Origin: Hespellia sp.
GTDB lineage: Bacteria > Bacillota > Clostridia > Lachnospirales > Lachnospiraceae
Direction: 5' to 3'
Length of the DNA stretch: 64,000 bases
NCBI GenBank assembly: GCA_028689735.1
Contig: JAQVCP010000003.1
Span: forward strand, 1 to 64,000
Part shown: positions 18,068 through 26,679 of the stretch, piece by piece
Numbering within the stretch: position 1 is the stretch's first letter
Layout of the letters: each line of letters opens with the position of its first letter
Made by a program: the position numbers and the translations under genes
The notes under the pieces: model-generated
What the model saw: only the letters and a program-made list of their open reading frames with translations
What the model was told of the DNA's origin: nothing
The model's database searches: none

Positions 18068-18263
18068 GGATAAATTCCTCCTCTTAATCGTAATAGGATC
18101 TACATCCTAAATCTTATGGAGCAGACACATCTAAAAGCGAATATCTTCCGCCGACGCCTGCACAGGTGATACGTTTCCCAAAGCTCATCTAGGCTCTTGT
18201 ATACCACAAATAAATAAAGTCGACACTATCATTATTCTCGCATAGAAATCGTCCCTAATAATT

Positions 18264-18292
18264 GTTATAACGTGTTCTTTATCTTTTGTCAA
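18264..18292 (-). promoter_or_regulatory. Promoter of hup
   Basis: On the minus strand TTGACA (18292-18287), a 17-nt spacer and TATAAC (18269-18264). The predicted start is near 18257, giving a leader of about 190 nt that I cannot assign to a known RNA element. Confidence 0.75.
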
Positions 18293-18470
18293 GGATTTTT
18301 CCTTTTTTGGCACGGTTTCTGGAAATTCCTATGTTTTATGACAGATTAAGAGTCGTATAGTCACACTTTATTCACGCTTTTTTCAGCGTCTCACAATAAA
18401 ATCTGAGAAGCTCTGATTACACTGTTCTGCGAATTGCCTGAGAGAAAATATTTTCTTCTTCCCCTCCTGA
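18293..18470. other. Intergenic sequence without recognised features
   Basis: AT-rich sequence between the hup promoter and the hairpin downstream of phosphoglucomutase. I see no reading frame with a ribosome binding site, no tRNA and no clear structured RNA here. Confidence 0.5.
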
Positions 18471-18512
18471 AGACAGACAAAAGCGGACTATACAATCCGC
18501 TTTTGTCTGTCT
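18471..18512. terminator. Long perfect hairpin downstream of phosphoglucomutase
   Basis: AGACAGACAAAAGCGGA (18471-18487) and its exact complement (18496-18512) form a 17-bp stem with an 8-nt loop. There is no clean U-run beyond the stem on either strand, so it may act as an mRNA 3' stabiliser or a weak terminator. It lies about 70 bp past the pgcA stop. Confidence 0.6.
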
Positions 18513-18580
18513 ATCTTCCACAGCCTGTAACGCTCCACTGCCGATGATTTTTATCTCTGACGAATGCCATCAAAACAATT

Positions 18581-20314
18581 CTATAACATTGCATCTGTCA
18601 TAATTGTGATTTGTTTCTCCATCTCTTGAGACCTTGCTTCTGCATCTTCCAGAGATGTACCTTTGATTCCATAGTAGAATTTTACTTTCGGCTCTGTTCC
18701 GGATGGTCTTACACATACCCATGCATCATCCGTGAGTTCATAATAGAGAACATTGGAACTTGGAAGTCCTGTAGCTGTTACTTCGCCTGTAGCCATGTCT
18801 TTTACGGTATCTGCTTTGTAATCTCTTGCCTTCAGTACTTTGTAATCACCAAATGCTGTCGGTGGATTCTTGCGAAGAGTCTCTAAGATTTCCTGAATCT
18901 TAGCAAGTCCTTCGATACCCTTGAGCGTAATTGCTTTTGTCTGCTCTTTGTAGTATCCGTATTTGTCGTACATGTCAATCATGGCATCCCAAAGGGTCTT
19001 GCCCTGGGTCTTGTAGTAAGCTGCCGCCTCGCAGAGTGCCATTGTCGCAACGATTGCATCCTTGTCTCTTGCGTGGGTTCCAATCAGGCATCCGTAGCTT
19101 TCCTCAAATCCGAATAGATAGCTGCCTTTTCCAGAAGTCTCGAAACCGAGAATCTGCTGTCCAATGAATTTGAAGCCTGTCAGTACTTCAATCAGATCCA
19201 CACCATACCCCTTAGCGATTGCATCCGCCATGTTAGAAGTAACGATGGTCTTGATAAGGCTGCCGTCTTCCGGAAGTCCCTGTGCTTCTTTTCTTTGTCC
19301 GATCTCGTAATCTGCAAGCAGACAGCCTGACATATTCCCGGTCAGGTCCATGTATTCACCTGTCTTGGAATCCTTCACGCGAACGCCGAGGCGGTCCGCA
19401 TCCGGGTCTGTTGCAAGTACGATATCTGCATCGATTTCTTCTGCCATCTTAAGTCCAAGTACAAATGCTTCTTCTGACTCCGGATTTGGATAAGAAACTG
19501 TTGGGAAGTCCCCATCCGGAAGCTCCTGCTCTTTTACTACGTATACATTCTCAAACCCAAGTTCTTTTAAAATCCGTCGTGCCGGAATGTTGCCCGTTCC
19601 GTGAAGCGGGCTGTATACAATCTTAAGCTCCTTGCCCACTGCATCAATTGCATCTTGATGAATGACCTGTTTCTTAAGCTCTGCTATGTATTTGTCATCG
19701 ATTGCTGCACCGATCACTTCGTATAAGCCTGCTGCCTTGGCATCCTCGAGAGACATCGTCTTCATGGTCGTGTAATCTTCCACTGCTTTCACCTCGTCCA
19801 TGATGCCTTTGTCATGAGGAGGGGTAATCTGTGCGCCGTCCTCCCAGTATACTTTATACCCGTTGTACTCCGGCGGGTTGTGGCTTGCAGTGATATTGAT
19901 TCCTGCGATACAATTCAGTTCTCTTACCGCGTAAGATAATTCCGGTGTCGGGCGGAGAGATTCAAATACGTATGCTTTGATTCCGTTCGCTGCCAGACAG
20001 AGTGCAGACTCATCCGCAAATTCTGGTGACATATGACGGGAATCGTATGCGATTGCCACGCTCTTATTGGCTGCTCCGCTCTTGATAATATAGTTCGCAA
20101 GTCCCTGTGTTGCTTTTCTGACTGTATAAATATTCAGTCGGTTCGTTCCGGCACCAATCACACCGCGAAGACCAGCTGTACCAAACTCCAGGTCTGTGTA
20201 AAAACGATCTTCAATCTCGCTGTCGTTCCCCTTAATCCCTTCCAACTCAGCTTTTGTGTCTGCGTCAAAATATGGATTAGACAGCCATTCTTCATACTTC
20301 TTCAAATATCCCAT
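18581..20314 (-). CDS. pgcA: Phospho-sugar mutase (alpha-phosphoglucomutase)
   Basis: The 577-residue enzyme has the four-domain alpha-D-phosphohexomutase layout: GTAGLRGVIGAGTNRLN near the N-terminus, the phosphoserine loop ITASHNPPEYNGYK (about 142-155), the metal loop ATDPDADRLGVR (about 300-311), the sugar-binding GFEESYG and the phosphate-binding RPSGTEPKVKFYY at the end. It interconverts glucose-1-phosphate and glucose-6-phosphate, linking glycogen/oligosaccharide phosphorolysis to glycolysis and envelope precursors; glycogen phosphorylase at 49.3-51.7 kb produces its substrate. The ATG at 20314 follows GGAGG by 7 nt; an upstream in-frame extension of 29 codons lacks similarity. Confidence 0.94.
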   Translation of the reverse strand: MGYLKKYEEWLSNPYFDADTKAELEGIKGNDSEIEDRFYTDLEFGTAGLRGVIGAGTNRLNIYTVRKATQGLANYIIKSGAANKSVAIAYDSRHMSPEFADESALCLAANGIKAYVFESLRPTPELSYAVRELNCIAGINITASHNPPEYNGYKVYWEDGAQITPPHDKGIMDEVKAVEDYTTMKTMSLEDAKAAGLYEVIGAAIDDKYIAELKKQVIHQDAIDAVGKELKIVYSPLHGTGNIPARRILKELGFENVYVVKEQELPDGDFPTVSYPNPESEEAFVLGLKMAEEIDADIVLATDPDADRLGVRVKDSKTGEYMDLTGNMSGCLLADYEIGQRKEAQGLPEDGSLIKTIVTSNMADAIAKGYGVDLIEVLTGFKFIGQQILGFETSGKGSYLFGFEESYGCLIGTHARDKDAIVATMALCEAAAYYKTQGKTLWDAMIDMYDKYGYYKEQTKAITLKGIEGLAKIQEILETLRKNPPTAFGDYKVLKARDYKADTVKDMATGEVTATGLPSSNVLYYELTDDAWVCVRPSGTEPKVKFYYGIKGTSLEDAEARSQEMEKQITIMTDAML

Positions 20315-20417
20315 AATATACCTCCTGTATTTCATGTATGCCGGCATCATTCTTTGGTCTGCCGACGCAATAGTGCTGATATAATTATACAACACGTCCA
20401 CATAAAAAGGAAGAAAA

Positions 20418-20461
20418 TATATGTTTCAAAAAAGGATTTTTTCGTCATTTTGAAACATATA
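20418..20461. repeat. 14-bp inverted repeat between cotS and pgcA
   Basis: TATATGTTTCAAAA (20418-20431) pairs with TTTTGAAACATATA (20448-20461) across a 16-nt loop. On the minus strand the stem is followed by TTTTC, so it may end the cotS transcript; a symmetrical operator upstream of pgcA is the alternative. Confidence 0.6.
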
Positions 20462-20586
20462 CTTTAATTTGCCTGTTAATTTGTAATCAGTCCCAGAAAA
20501 CAATTCCCGCAAAAGGTTCCGTTTTGCAGGAATCATTCATATTTTCTTTTTTTCTGGATTTGACGGACATTTTCTCAGGTCATTGC

Positions 20587-21690
20587 TTAAACATGAAACG
20601 AAAATACTTGCTTGAGAAACTTTTCTCTGTCTTCTCTCTGAAGTAATGCTATCTTCAGCTTATCTAGATTCTTTTCCGGTATCCATGCTTTGTTGGAATG
20701 ATAGTACGTATTCATGATCTTCCAGAACTTTTCCGGGTAGGCAAGACGAATTGCCAGATACTCCCGTTCCGTTTCTGAGACCGGCCGGATTGCCTCATAG
20801 CTGCGGAGCATCCTCATCCCCAGCGACTGGTTCCATCGGTTCTTCTCCAGAACCTTACGCATGAAGTAATACAGATCCTCCATCTGCACATCAATATGAA
20901 AATGCTGGAAATTAGTCACCGCGATTCCTGAGGTCAGGAACAATACATTGTGATAATTGTAATCACCGTGTACAAGGCTCTTGGTTTCCACGCTCTGCCT
21001 GTAAAGACTGTCATATCCAGATAACTCCAGCCGTCTGGTAACTGCCTTTGCCCGTTCCACAACCTCCTCACAGTGGCTCATGTAAAGGCGCTCAAATTCA
21101 TTTTTCGTCACTCTGCTGCGAATGAATTTTCGGATTTTCAAAAGCTCGGTGTTATGCCGCTGGTATGCGTCACGCAGATTCTTTCCCACAAAGGGATGCG
21201 TGATTTCCGTACCAACAGCCTCTGTCCTGCCTCCTGTTTTTTCCGGCTCAGACGATTCCATAGCTGCTTTCTCGTCCGGTTCCGCACACTCGTCTGGTTC
21301 CTTCCATAATAATATGCGGTGAAGCTTCGCCAGCATCTGCACGGCCTGCAGTACATCCCCCTCACGGCGCACCTCACACTCCCGGCCAGAGAACCAGTGC
21401 TTCAAGACATATTTCGTCCCGTCCTTTCCCACACTGTAAAAAGCACCTGCCTTTGTCGCAGCAAGACGGTCGGTACAGGCAAAACCTTTTTCATATAGAC
21501 TCTTATCGAGTTCATGAAGCAGCGGCGCTCTCCCTGCTGCGAAATTCATATTTTCCAGCAGGAAGATTCCCTGGTCTGTCTCGCAAAAATAAGCACCCCT
21601 TACCTTCCGGGTGCTACTTACTTCTATCGGATATTGTTCTAACACTTCCAGTTCATATTCTCTCATAACAACAGTAACCCCCGTAGTCAT
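20587..21690 (-). CDS. CotS-family spore-coat/aminoglycoside-phosphotransferase-like protein
   Basis: The 367-residue protein has a kinase-like fold of the CotS/YsxE family: a lysine-containing beta strand (KYVLKHW, about residue 95), a helix with VQMLAKLHR, and the catalytic-loop pattern LVHGDYNYHNVLF (about residue 245) with a downstream NFQHFHID in place of the usual DFD-type motif. Members sit in the inner spore coat; whether they phosphorylate anything is unknown. An inserted acidic region (CAEPDEKAAMESSEPEKTGG) is low-complexity. I chose the ATG at 21690 with AAAGGAAG upstream. That ribosome binding site lies in the loop and the start codon in the 3' arm of a 20-bp hairpin. It follows cca by about 50 bp. 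Confidence 0.82.
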   Translation of the reverse strand: MTTGVTVVMREYELEVLEQYPIEVSSTRKVRGAYFCETDQGIFLLENMNFAAGRAPLLHELDKSLYEKGFACTDRLAATKAGAFYSVGKDGTKYVLKHWFSGRECEVRREGDVLQAVQMLAKLHRILLWKEPDECAEPDEKAAMESSEPEKTGGRTEAVGTEITHPFVGKNLRDAYQRHNTELLKIRKFIRSRVTKNEFERLYMSHCEEVVERAKAVTRRLELSGYDSLYRQSVETKSLVHGDYNYHNVLFLTSGIAVTNFQHFHIDVQMEDLYYFMRKVLEKNRWNQSLGMRMLRSYEAIRPVSETEREYLAIRLAYPEKFWKIMNTYYHSNKAWIPEKNLDKLKIALLQREDREKFLKQVFSFHV

Positions 21691-21730
21691 ACTTTGCACT
21701 TCCTTTAAATGTATGACTTCGGGGGTTACT
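21673..21730 (-). promoter_or_regulatory. Long hairpin enclosing the cotS-like gene's ribosome binding site and start codon
   Basis: AGTAACCCCCGTAGTCATAC (21673-21692) and GTATGACTTCGGGGGTTACT (21711-21730) are complementary at 19 of 20 positions. In the minus-strand transcript the AAAGGAAG site (21706-21699) is in the 18-nt loop and the AUG (21690-21688) is base-paired in the 3' arm. There is no U-run after it, so it is not a normal terminator. It starts 8 nt after the cca stop codon. Confidence 0.85.
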
Positions 21731-21738
21731 CTATGCTA

Positions 21739-23070
21739 TTACTTCAGCATTTTTTTCGCTTCCGCAAGCAATGCTTCCTTTGTATTGAATTCCGGAAAAT
21801 CTGTCACCAGATCCAGAAGCTTATTCAGCATCTGTCCCATTTCCCGTCCTGGCTCCATTCCAAGCTCCAGCAGATCGGTTCCGGTGACCGCCATTTTCTT
21901 CAGTGATACACACACATTCTGCAGCTTGGCCTGTTCGTAAAGCTCACGCATTTCCTCAATATTCTTTACCTTTGCTTCCCGGTCATAGGTACTCTGTGCC
22001 AGAATGTCTGCCATGCGTACCTCAAGATAAAGCGGGAAAAGGTCTTCGCCCAGTTTTCTCATAGCACGTCGGAGATTCTTTGGCGTGGATGCCACACGAT
22101 AATCGTGATAGCAGACCAGATGCGTCACTTTCTTGACTGTGTCATTGTCAAACTTTAATCTGCGCAGAACCTTGCGTGCAATCTCCTCGCTTACCAGCGC
22201 ATGTGCCTTAAAATGGTCGATTCCCATACTATCGGTTTTTCTCATCTCCGGTTTTCCCATGTCGTGGAACATCATCGTGAGACGCAGAACCTTGTCTGCC
22301 CGTACATTTTTCATAGCCTCGATTGTATGTACATCTACGTTGTACTGGTGGTGCTTCGTATTCTGCTCCACTCCCACCATATTATCCCACTCCGGGAGGA
22401 TGAGCTTTGTAATTCCCAGCTCATACATATCCTGGATTCGCTCCGGATGCGGTGATGTAAGGAGCTTTACCAGCTCTACCTGAATTCGCTCCGCACTGAT
22501 ATCAGCCAGTTTGGGAGTCAGCACACGAATAGCCTCTGCTGTCTCCTGCTCCATCGGGAAATCAAGCTGCGCGGAAAAACGGATGGCACGCAAAATGCGG
22601 AGTGCATCCTCTGAGAGTCGATCCATTGGATTCCCCACACATCGGATTACATGGGCACTTAGGTCCTTCATTCCGCCAAAGATATCGATCAGACGGTCAG
22701 AATCATTGTAAGCCATCGCATTGATGGTAAAATCCCTTCTCAGCAAATCATCCTTCAGGTTCCTTGTGAATTCTACATCCTTCGGATGACGGCTGTCCTC
22801 GTACTCTCCATCGATCCGGTAGGTCGTAATCTCAAACCCCTCCCCGCCAATGAGAACGGTCACCGTCCCATGTTCAATTCCGGTATCCACGGTCTTCTGA
22901 AACAGTTCCTTTACTTCATCCGGCGTCGCTGAGGTGGTAATATCCCAATCCTCCGGCACCCGCCCTAGAATCGAGTCACGAACACATCCGCCAACTACGT
23001 ACGCCTCATATCCGTGAAGCTGCAAATTATTTATAATTGTAACCACCTTATCTGGTAAGGTTATTTTCAT
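21739..23070 (-). CDS. cca: CCA tRNA nucleotidyltransferase
   Basis: The 443-residue protein has the class II nucleotidyltransferase head (YVVGGCVRDSILGRVPEDWDITTSA, with the DxD-type metal residues), the RRDFTINAMAYN motif and the domain that reads CTP/ATP (EDALRILRAIRF). A C-terminal HD-type domain contains FHDMGKP and VCYHDYR. It adds or repairs the 3' CCA of tRNAs. The ATG at 23070 follows AGAAGGATG. The HD extension is common in Clostridia. Confidence 0.95.
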   Translation of the reverse strand: MKITLPDKVVTIINNLQLHGYEAYVVGGCVRDSILGRVPEDWDITTSATPDEVKELFQKTVDTGIEHGTVTVLIGGEGFEITTYRIDGEYEDSRHPKDVEFTRNLKDDLLRRDFTINAMAYNDSDRLIDIFGGMKDLSAHVIRCVGNPMDRLSEDALRILRAIRFSAQLDFPMEQETAEAIRVLTPKLADISAERIQVELVKLLTSPHPERIQDMYELGITKLILPEWDNMVGVEQNTKHHQYNVDVHTIEAMKNVRADKVLRLTMMFHDMGKPEMRKTDSMGIDHFKAHALVSEEIARKVLRRLKFDNDTVKKVTHLVCYHDYRVASTPKNLRRAMRKLGEDLFPLYLEVRMADILAQSTYDREAKVKNIEEMRELYEQAKLQNVCVSLKKMAVTGTDLLELGMEPGREMGQMLNKLLDLVTDFPEFNTKEALLAEAKKMLK

Positions 23071-23199
23071 CTTACATCCTTCTTTCTGCTTTACAAATTG
23101 TCAGAACTTGTAGATTATGCCTGCTGTGTGAATCACTGGCAGCTATCCTCTCCTCCCTTTCATTTAGGGCAGCCATCCGGTGTCCTCCCCGGTTTTTCT

Positions 23200-24771
23200 C
23201 TAATTCTCCGGCTCGCCAACCTGACTCACATGATAAGGAATTCCAAGCTGCTCCAGCATTTCCATCTCTCGCTCCTGACAAGTAAATATTATAACTTGCT
23301 TTTTACATTCACTCAACCATTTTAACACAGCTTTTAGGCGATTTTTATCATAAAATGCAAATGTCTCATCCAGAATCACCGGGTAGTCCCCTTCAAACAA
23401 GAAATCTGCGGCCGCCATTCTAAGAGAAAAGTACACCTGATCAATGGTTCCGCGGCTCACCCGCTCAATCGGAATCCTGCGGTATTTGGTAATTAGGAAC
23501 ATCTCATGGTTCTCAGTGATAAATAGCTGTGTGTAACGCCCCTCAGTAATTGTATTTAATATAGAAGAAGCCTTCTCATTCAAAATGCGTCCGAAATCCT
23601 TCTGCAGCTGCGCGGCAAGCTTCTGAATCTCACTGCTTGCAAGCTCCAGCGCTTCCTTTTTCTTCTCGCGGCTCTGGAAAGAATCATCGGATTCATTCAG
23701 CTCCTGCAACTGTTCCTGCAGATTCTCATGCATAGTCTGCTTTTCATGAATCTCCTCCAGAAGATGACTCTTCTGCCACTTGAACCTCTCCTCCTGCCTC
23801 GCCACTGTCCTGGATAAATGACCTACAGCAGAATCCTTTTTCCATGCAGCTCCAAGCCAGCTCTTTTGATACAGTACGATTCCCGCTGCAATCCCTCCGG
23901 CCAGCACCACCGCAAGCATGATAAAGTTCCATGGTGACCTTAGTAGAACGAACAGAATAACAATCAGAAGAAGGACACCTCCTGCAATCGCCGCTGCCCG
24001 CTTATCAAACCATCCAGGCAGTGAGAATCGCGGTACCTCTTCTTCCCCGTCATCATTCTCACGAGCAAGTTCCTGCTGCATTTTCAAATGCCGCTTTTCC
24101 TTCTCCACCTCATGCAGTTCTTTTTTCAGGTTCTCCAGATCTCGCTCTACGAACTCCTGCTCCTGCAGGACCTTTTCCCGGCGTATCTCTCTGGATGCCT
24201 GCTCTTCGCGCTGTTCAATCTCCAGCTCTTTCTGCCGCTGCTTCAGACCATCCAGTGCGCGGCTCAAATTCAGCTCACTATTACCGGTCGCATAAAAATT
24301 TGCCGCAAAATTCTGGAGTGTAATTGCAAGATCTTTGCTCGTCTCTACTGCCAGCTGTCCGATGGCAACCGTGTCGTCAAAGGTCTCCTCCGTCATCCCA
24401 TCCAACAGCATCGTAAGGTCTCCCTGCTCCAGTGACAGCTCTTCTCCGTCATCCTCGCAGATAAGACTTGCACTCTTGGACACCTTGTCAAAGGTCCGCT
24501 CCAGACGGAAATTGCGCTCACCCGCCGAAAACCGCAGTATCCCCGTATAGTAGTTGGAATTCTTCCAGGGCTCATACTGGCGGAAACTGTCATTCTTCGC
24601 AGCCCGCCCCCGGCCTCGCTCGATGCCGAACAGCATCCCCTTGATAAATGCATATACTGTGGATTTTCCGGACTCGTTATCCCCGTAAAATACCTGAATC
24701 CCATCTTCAATCAGATACGTTTTCTCCGAAAATCTCCCAAAGTTCTTCATATATAATTCTCGAATGTACAT
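23200..24771 (-). CDS. YhaN/SbcC-like AAA ATPase, short form
   Basis: The 523-residue protein begins with MYIRELYMKNFGRF and a Walker A GDNESGKST (about residues 32-40). It has coiled-coil arms around 170-245 and 320-390 and two central hydrophobic helices (AIAGGVLLLIVILFVLL and FIMLAVVLAGGIAAGIVLY, about 260-305). It ends with the ABC signature SRGTIDQVYFSLRMA and Walker B PVILDETFAFYD. This is the SMC/Rad50-like partner of the adjacent YhaO nuclease. The B. subtilis homologue is nearly twice as long, so the arms here are much shorter while both ATPase halves are kept. It begins 7 bp after the yhaO stop. Expected at the membrane and in DNA end processing by analogy with SbcCD. Confidence 0.82.
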   Translation of the reverse strand: MYIRELYMKNFGRFSEKTYLIEDGIQVFYGDNESGKSTVYAFIKGMLFGIERGRGRAAKNDSFRQYEPWKNSNYYTGILRFSAGERNFRLERTFDKVSKSASLICEDDGEELSLEQGDLTMLLDGMTEETFDDTVAIGQLAVETSKDLAITLQNFAANFYATGNSELNLSRALDGLKQRQKELEIEQREEQASREIRREKVLQEQEFVERDLENLKKELHEVEKEKRHLKMQQELARENDDGEEEVPRFSLPGWFDKRAAAIAGGVLLLIVILFVLLRSPWNFIMLAVVLAGGIAAGIVLYQKSWLGAAWKKDSAVGHLSRTVARQEERFKWQKSHLLEEIHEKQTMHENLQEQLQELNESDDSFQSREKKKEALELASSEIQKLAAQLQKDFGRILNEKASSILNTITEGRYTQLFITENHEMFLITKYRRIPIERVSRGTIDQVYFSLRMAAADFLFEGDYPVILDETFAFYDKNRLKAVLKWLSECKKQVIIFTCQEREMEMLEQLGIPYHVSQVGEPEN

Positions 24772-24778
24772 AAACCCC

Positions 24779-25861
24779 TTACTCCTTCATCAGTGCCTGC
24801 ACGCCTTCAAATAAAGCCATTCGCTCCACAGAATCTTCCTCGCTGTCAATAAACTGTGCAATGAATTTTCCCAGCAGATTATCCTCATTCTGCTCCATCA
24901 GCTTTCCAAAATCATACGCAGGCTTCGTCTCATCCACAATCTCCAGAATGTTGCCATATGGATTCAAATCTTCCATATTGAGATAAAAGTCCGGCTTTCT
25001 CATCCCGCGGAATGTCAGCTTGTAAAGATTATCCACGCCACGCTTTGCCAGCTTATCCTTCAGATTATCCCGGATGAATCCATTCGTCATCTCCTGGTTA
25101 ATGCGAACTGCACCGTGAATGTACTGCCTCTTCGAAAATGGAACGAACTCGATTCGTGTCCCTTCCTCATCAATCTCGCCACGGATGAATCCGTGCTCTC
25201 CCACATCATTCTTATCTAGAGGCTCAAGTGCCCCTGCAAATGCGGCTACACCGCCCGCCGGGTTGCCACGGCCCGTACTTTCCTTCCTCTCATCAATGAT
25301 GTGAGGCTTATGTATATGCCCGAAAGCAACGTAATTATATCCAAGTGAAACTATTTTATTTCTGCTGTATGGTATATGTCGCAAATCGCCGCCGTGTGCC
25401 AGCAAAATCTCATATTTGTAGCGGAATGGAGCATCTGCTTCGTCATACCGTGCTTCGAGAATCTCCCGCTTATCATAGCTGAACCCGTACACAGCCAGCT
25501 CCATGTCTTCAAACACCACACTGTCCATCTCGGTGCTTAGAATCGTATGTACATTCTTACTCCAGTCAAACCTTCTATAATAAGAATCCTTTTTCAGATA
25601 ATCGTGATTCCCCACGATGAAGACCACCTGTGTGTGGCTGAGCTTGGAGAACAGGTAATTGACCTCCTTCAGCTCCCGAAGCAGCGGCTGTCTGTGGAAC
25701 ATGTCACCCGCAATCAGAAGAAGATCCGTCCCCTCCTCCTCGCAAAGATCAATAACCTTCCCAAAGGTATCCCAGAGCTCCTTTGGTCTCTGCTCTGTAA
25801 ATGCTTTTCCCGCATCCGGCATAGCACCGAGATGCGTGTCTGCTATATGTATAAATTTCAT
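24779..25861 (-). CDS. YhaO/SbcD-like metallophosphoesterase (DNA repair exonuclease)
   Basis: The 360-residue protein carries all calcineurin-like phosphoesterase motifs: FIHIADTHLG (D-x-H), LLIAGDMFHRQ (GD), FIVGNHDYL (GNHD), a histidine in LLAHGGD and GHIHKPH (GHxH). These bind two metal ions, as in SbcD/Mre11 nucleases. A short capping domain follows. The ATG at 25861 is chosen because family proteins start at MKFIHIADTH and GGGGGAA lies upstream. yhaN follows 7 bp downstream. A consensus promoter and a LexA-like site lie just upstream, fitting a repair role. Confidence 0.9.
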   Translation of the reverse strand: MKFIHIADTHLGAMPDAGKAFTEQRPKELWDTFGKVIDLCEEEGTDLLLIAGDMFHRQPLLRELKEVNYLFSKLSHTQVVFIVGNHDYLKKDSYYRRFDWSKNVHTILSTEMDSVVFEDMELAVYGFSYDKREILEARYDEADAPFRYKYEILLAHGGDLRHIPYSRNKIVSLGYNYVAFGHIHKPHIIDERKESTGRGNPAGGVAAFAGALEPLDKNDVGEHGFIRGEIDEEGTRIEFVPFSKRQYIHGAVRINQEMTNGFIRDNLKDKLAKRGVDNLYKLTFRGMRKPDFYLNMEDLNPYGNILEIVDETKPAYDFGKLMEQNEDNLLGKFIAQFIDSEEDSVERMALFEGVQALMKE

Positions 25862-25948
25862 GATTCGTCGTTCCCCCTGAACGTAAGCTTCTATAAATAA
25901 TACCGAAGATTGCACATATTTCTATTTGCCGGCAATCAGCTAGGAATA

Positions 25949-25977
25949 AGTATATCATAAGGATTTTATGATAGCAA
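25949..25977 (-). promoter_or_regulatory. Promoter of yhaO-yhaN
   Basis: On the minus strand TTGCTA (25977-25972), a 17-nt spacer and an extended -10 TGATATACT (TATACT at 25954-25949). The spacer contains the inverted repeat ATCATAA/TTATGAT. Confidence 0.7.
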
Positions 25978-25985
25978 GTTCTGTG

Positions 25986-25999
25986 CGAATGTACGTTCC
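25986..25999. promoter_or_regulatory. LexA (SOS) box candidate upstream of yhaO-yhaN
   Basis: CGAATGTACGTTCC contains GAAT-N4-GTTC, one mismatch from the Firmicutes GAAC-N4-GTTC consensus. It lies 9 bp upstream of the -35 of a repair-nuclease operon. Single sites like this occur by chance, so confidence is modest. Confidence 0.35.
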
Positions 26000-26077
26000 G
26001 TGGAATATACATTTTTGTTACTGTTTTGATAAAATATATTAGTCTTTTAATCACTGCAGGGAAATTGCAGGTGCGAC

Positions 26078-26106
26078 TTGATTTTTTAATTGTCCCATGC
26101 TATACT
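26078..26106 (+). promoter_or_regulatory. Promoter of the orphan preQ1 leader
   Basis: TTGATT (26078-26083), a 17-nt spacer and an extended -10 TGCTATACT (TATACT at 26101-26106). Start predicted near 26114, about 33 nt before the aptamer stem. No comparably good promoter is visible directly upstream of the second aptamer copy. Confidence 0.65.
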
Positions 26107-26146
26107 ACGAATCGTCCGAAAACCAAGGTCTATAGGCTGACTAAAT

Positions 26147-26182
26147 CGTGTGTTCGTGACCTTCCACACGTAAAACAAAACT
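26147..26182 (+). ncRNA. preQ1-I-like riboswitch aptamer, copy 1 (no gene attached)
   Basis: The stem CGTGTG/CACACG encloses a 12-nt loop starting TTCGTGACC, and an A-rich tail (TAAAACAAAACT) follows, as in class I preQ1 aptamers. All 36 bases are identical to the copy in front of queT at 27388. Here the tail lacks a ribosome binding site; a terminator follows at 26213 and the next plus-strand gene is 1.2 kb away. Confidence 0.7.
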
Positions 26183-26212
26183 TCAAAACCAACGAATTTA
26201 TAATAGTTTATC

Positions 26213-26258
26213 AAGCGCTAACATCCTTTATTTTATGGGGATTATGGCGCTTTTTTAT
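26213..26258 (+). terminator. Intrinsic terminator after orphan preQ1 aptamer
   Basis: AAGCGCTA pairs with TGGCGCTT, with an internal loop and an inner ATCC/GGAT helix, followed by TTTTTT (ending near 26256). It would end the RNA started at 26114 at roughly 140 nt. Confidence 0.7.
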
Positions 26259-26304
26259 CGAAATTTATTGGAATGCTTTCAAAGGTGTGTAAAATACACC
26301 AACT

Positions 26305-26330
26305 AAAAAGACACCCATTTCTGGATGCCT
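26305..26330 (-). terminator. Terminator of the small charged-protein gene
   Basis: On the minus strand AGGCATCC pairs with GGGTGTCT (8 bp with two G-T) followed by TTTTT. The stem begins within the stop codon of the 47-codon gene at 26329-26472. Confidence 0.65.
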
Positions 26331-26472
26331 ACACTTGTCTGTTTTTGGGCTCGACTGCCTCTGCTCGAACATTGTGTTCTTGGTTCTGATTCTCCGGCTT
26401 TACCTTTTGAGTAATACTATTGAATTTATTCAAGTCCTGTTTCCGGTTCTGTCGTTCCTGTTTTTTATCCAT
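26329..26472 (-). CDS. Small highly charged hypothetical protein (47 aa)
   Basis: The frame starts with ATG at 26472 behind a strong GAGGTG site and is followed directly by an intrinsic terminator, so it looks like a complete small gene. The product is rich in Lys, Gln, Asn, Glu and Arg, has no hydrophobic segment, and ends VRAEAVEPKNRQV. It resembles in style the short spore-associated or CPC_1213-type peptides of Clostridia, but I cannot place it in a family. A longer frame exists upstream without a ribosome binding site. Function unknown. Confidence 0.5.
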   Translation of the reverse strand: MDKKQERQNRKQDLNKFNSITQKVKPENQNQEHNVRAEAVEPKNRQV

Positions 26473-26679
26473 GTTTGTCACCTCTATAATAGTATGAACA
26501 GCATATATGAATTTATGCCAAAATACATCATAACATGTATGCAATTTTCTCCATCTCATCTGCCCATCTCCTTTGCTACCATGTAGCACCTCATAACCAA
26601 GTTGTTTCCAGCCGTTCCATGTTTTAGCCTCTTCATTTACGCCTGTGGAAAGTACTTGCCGTTTACAGCCTGCTGCCAC

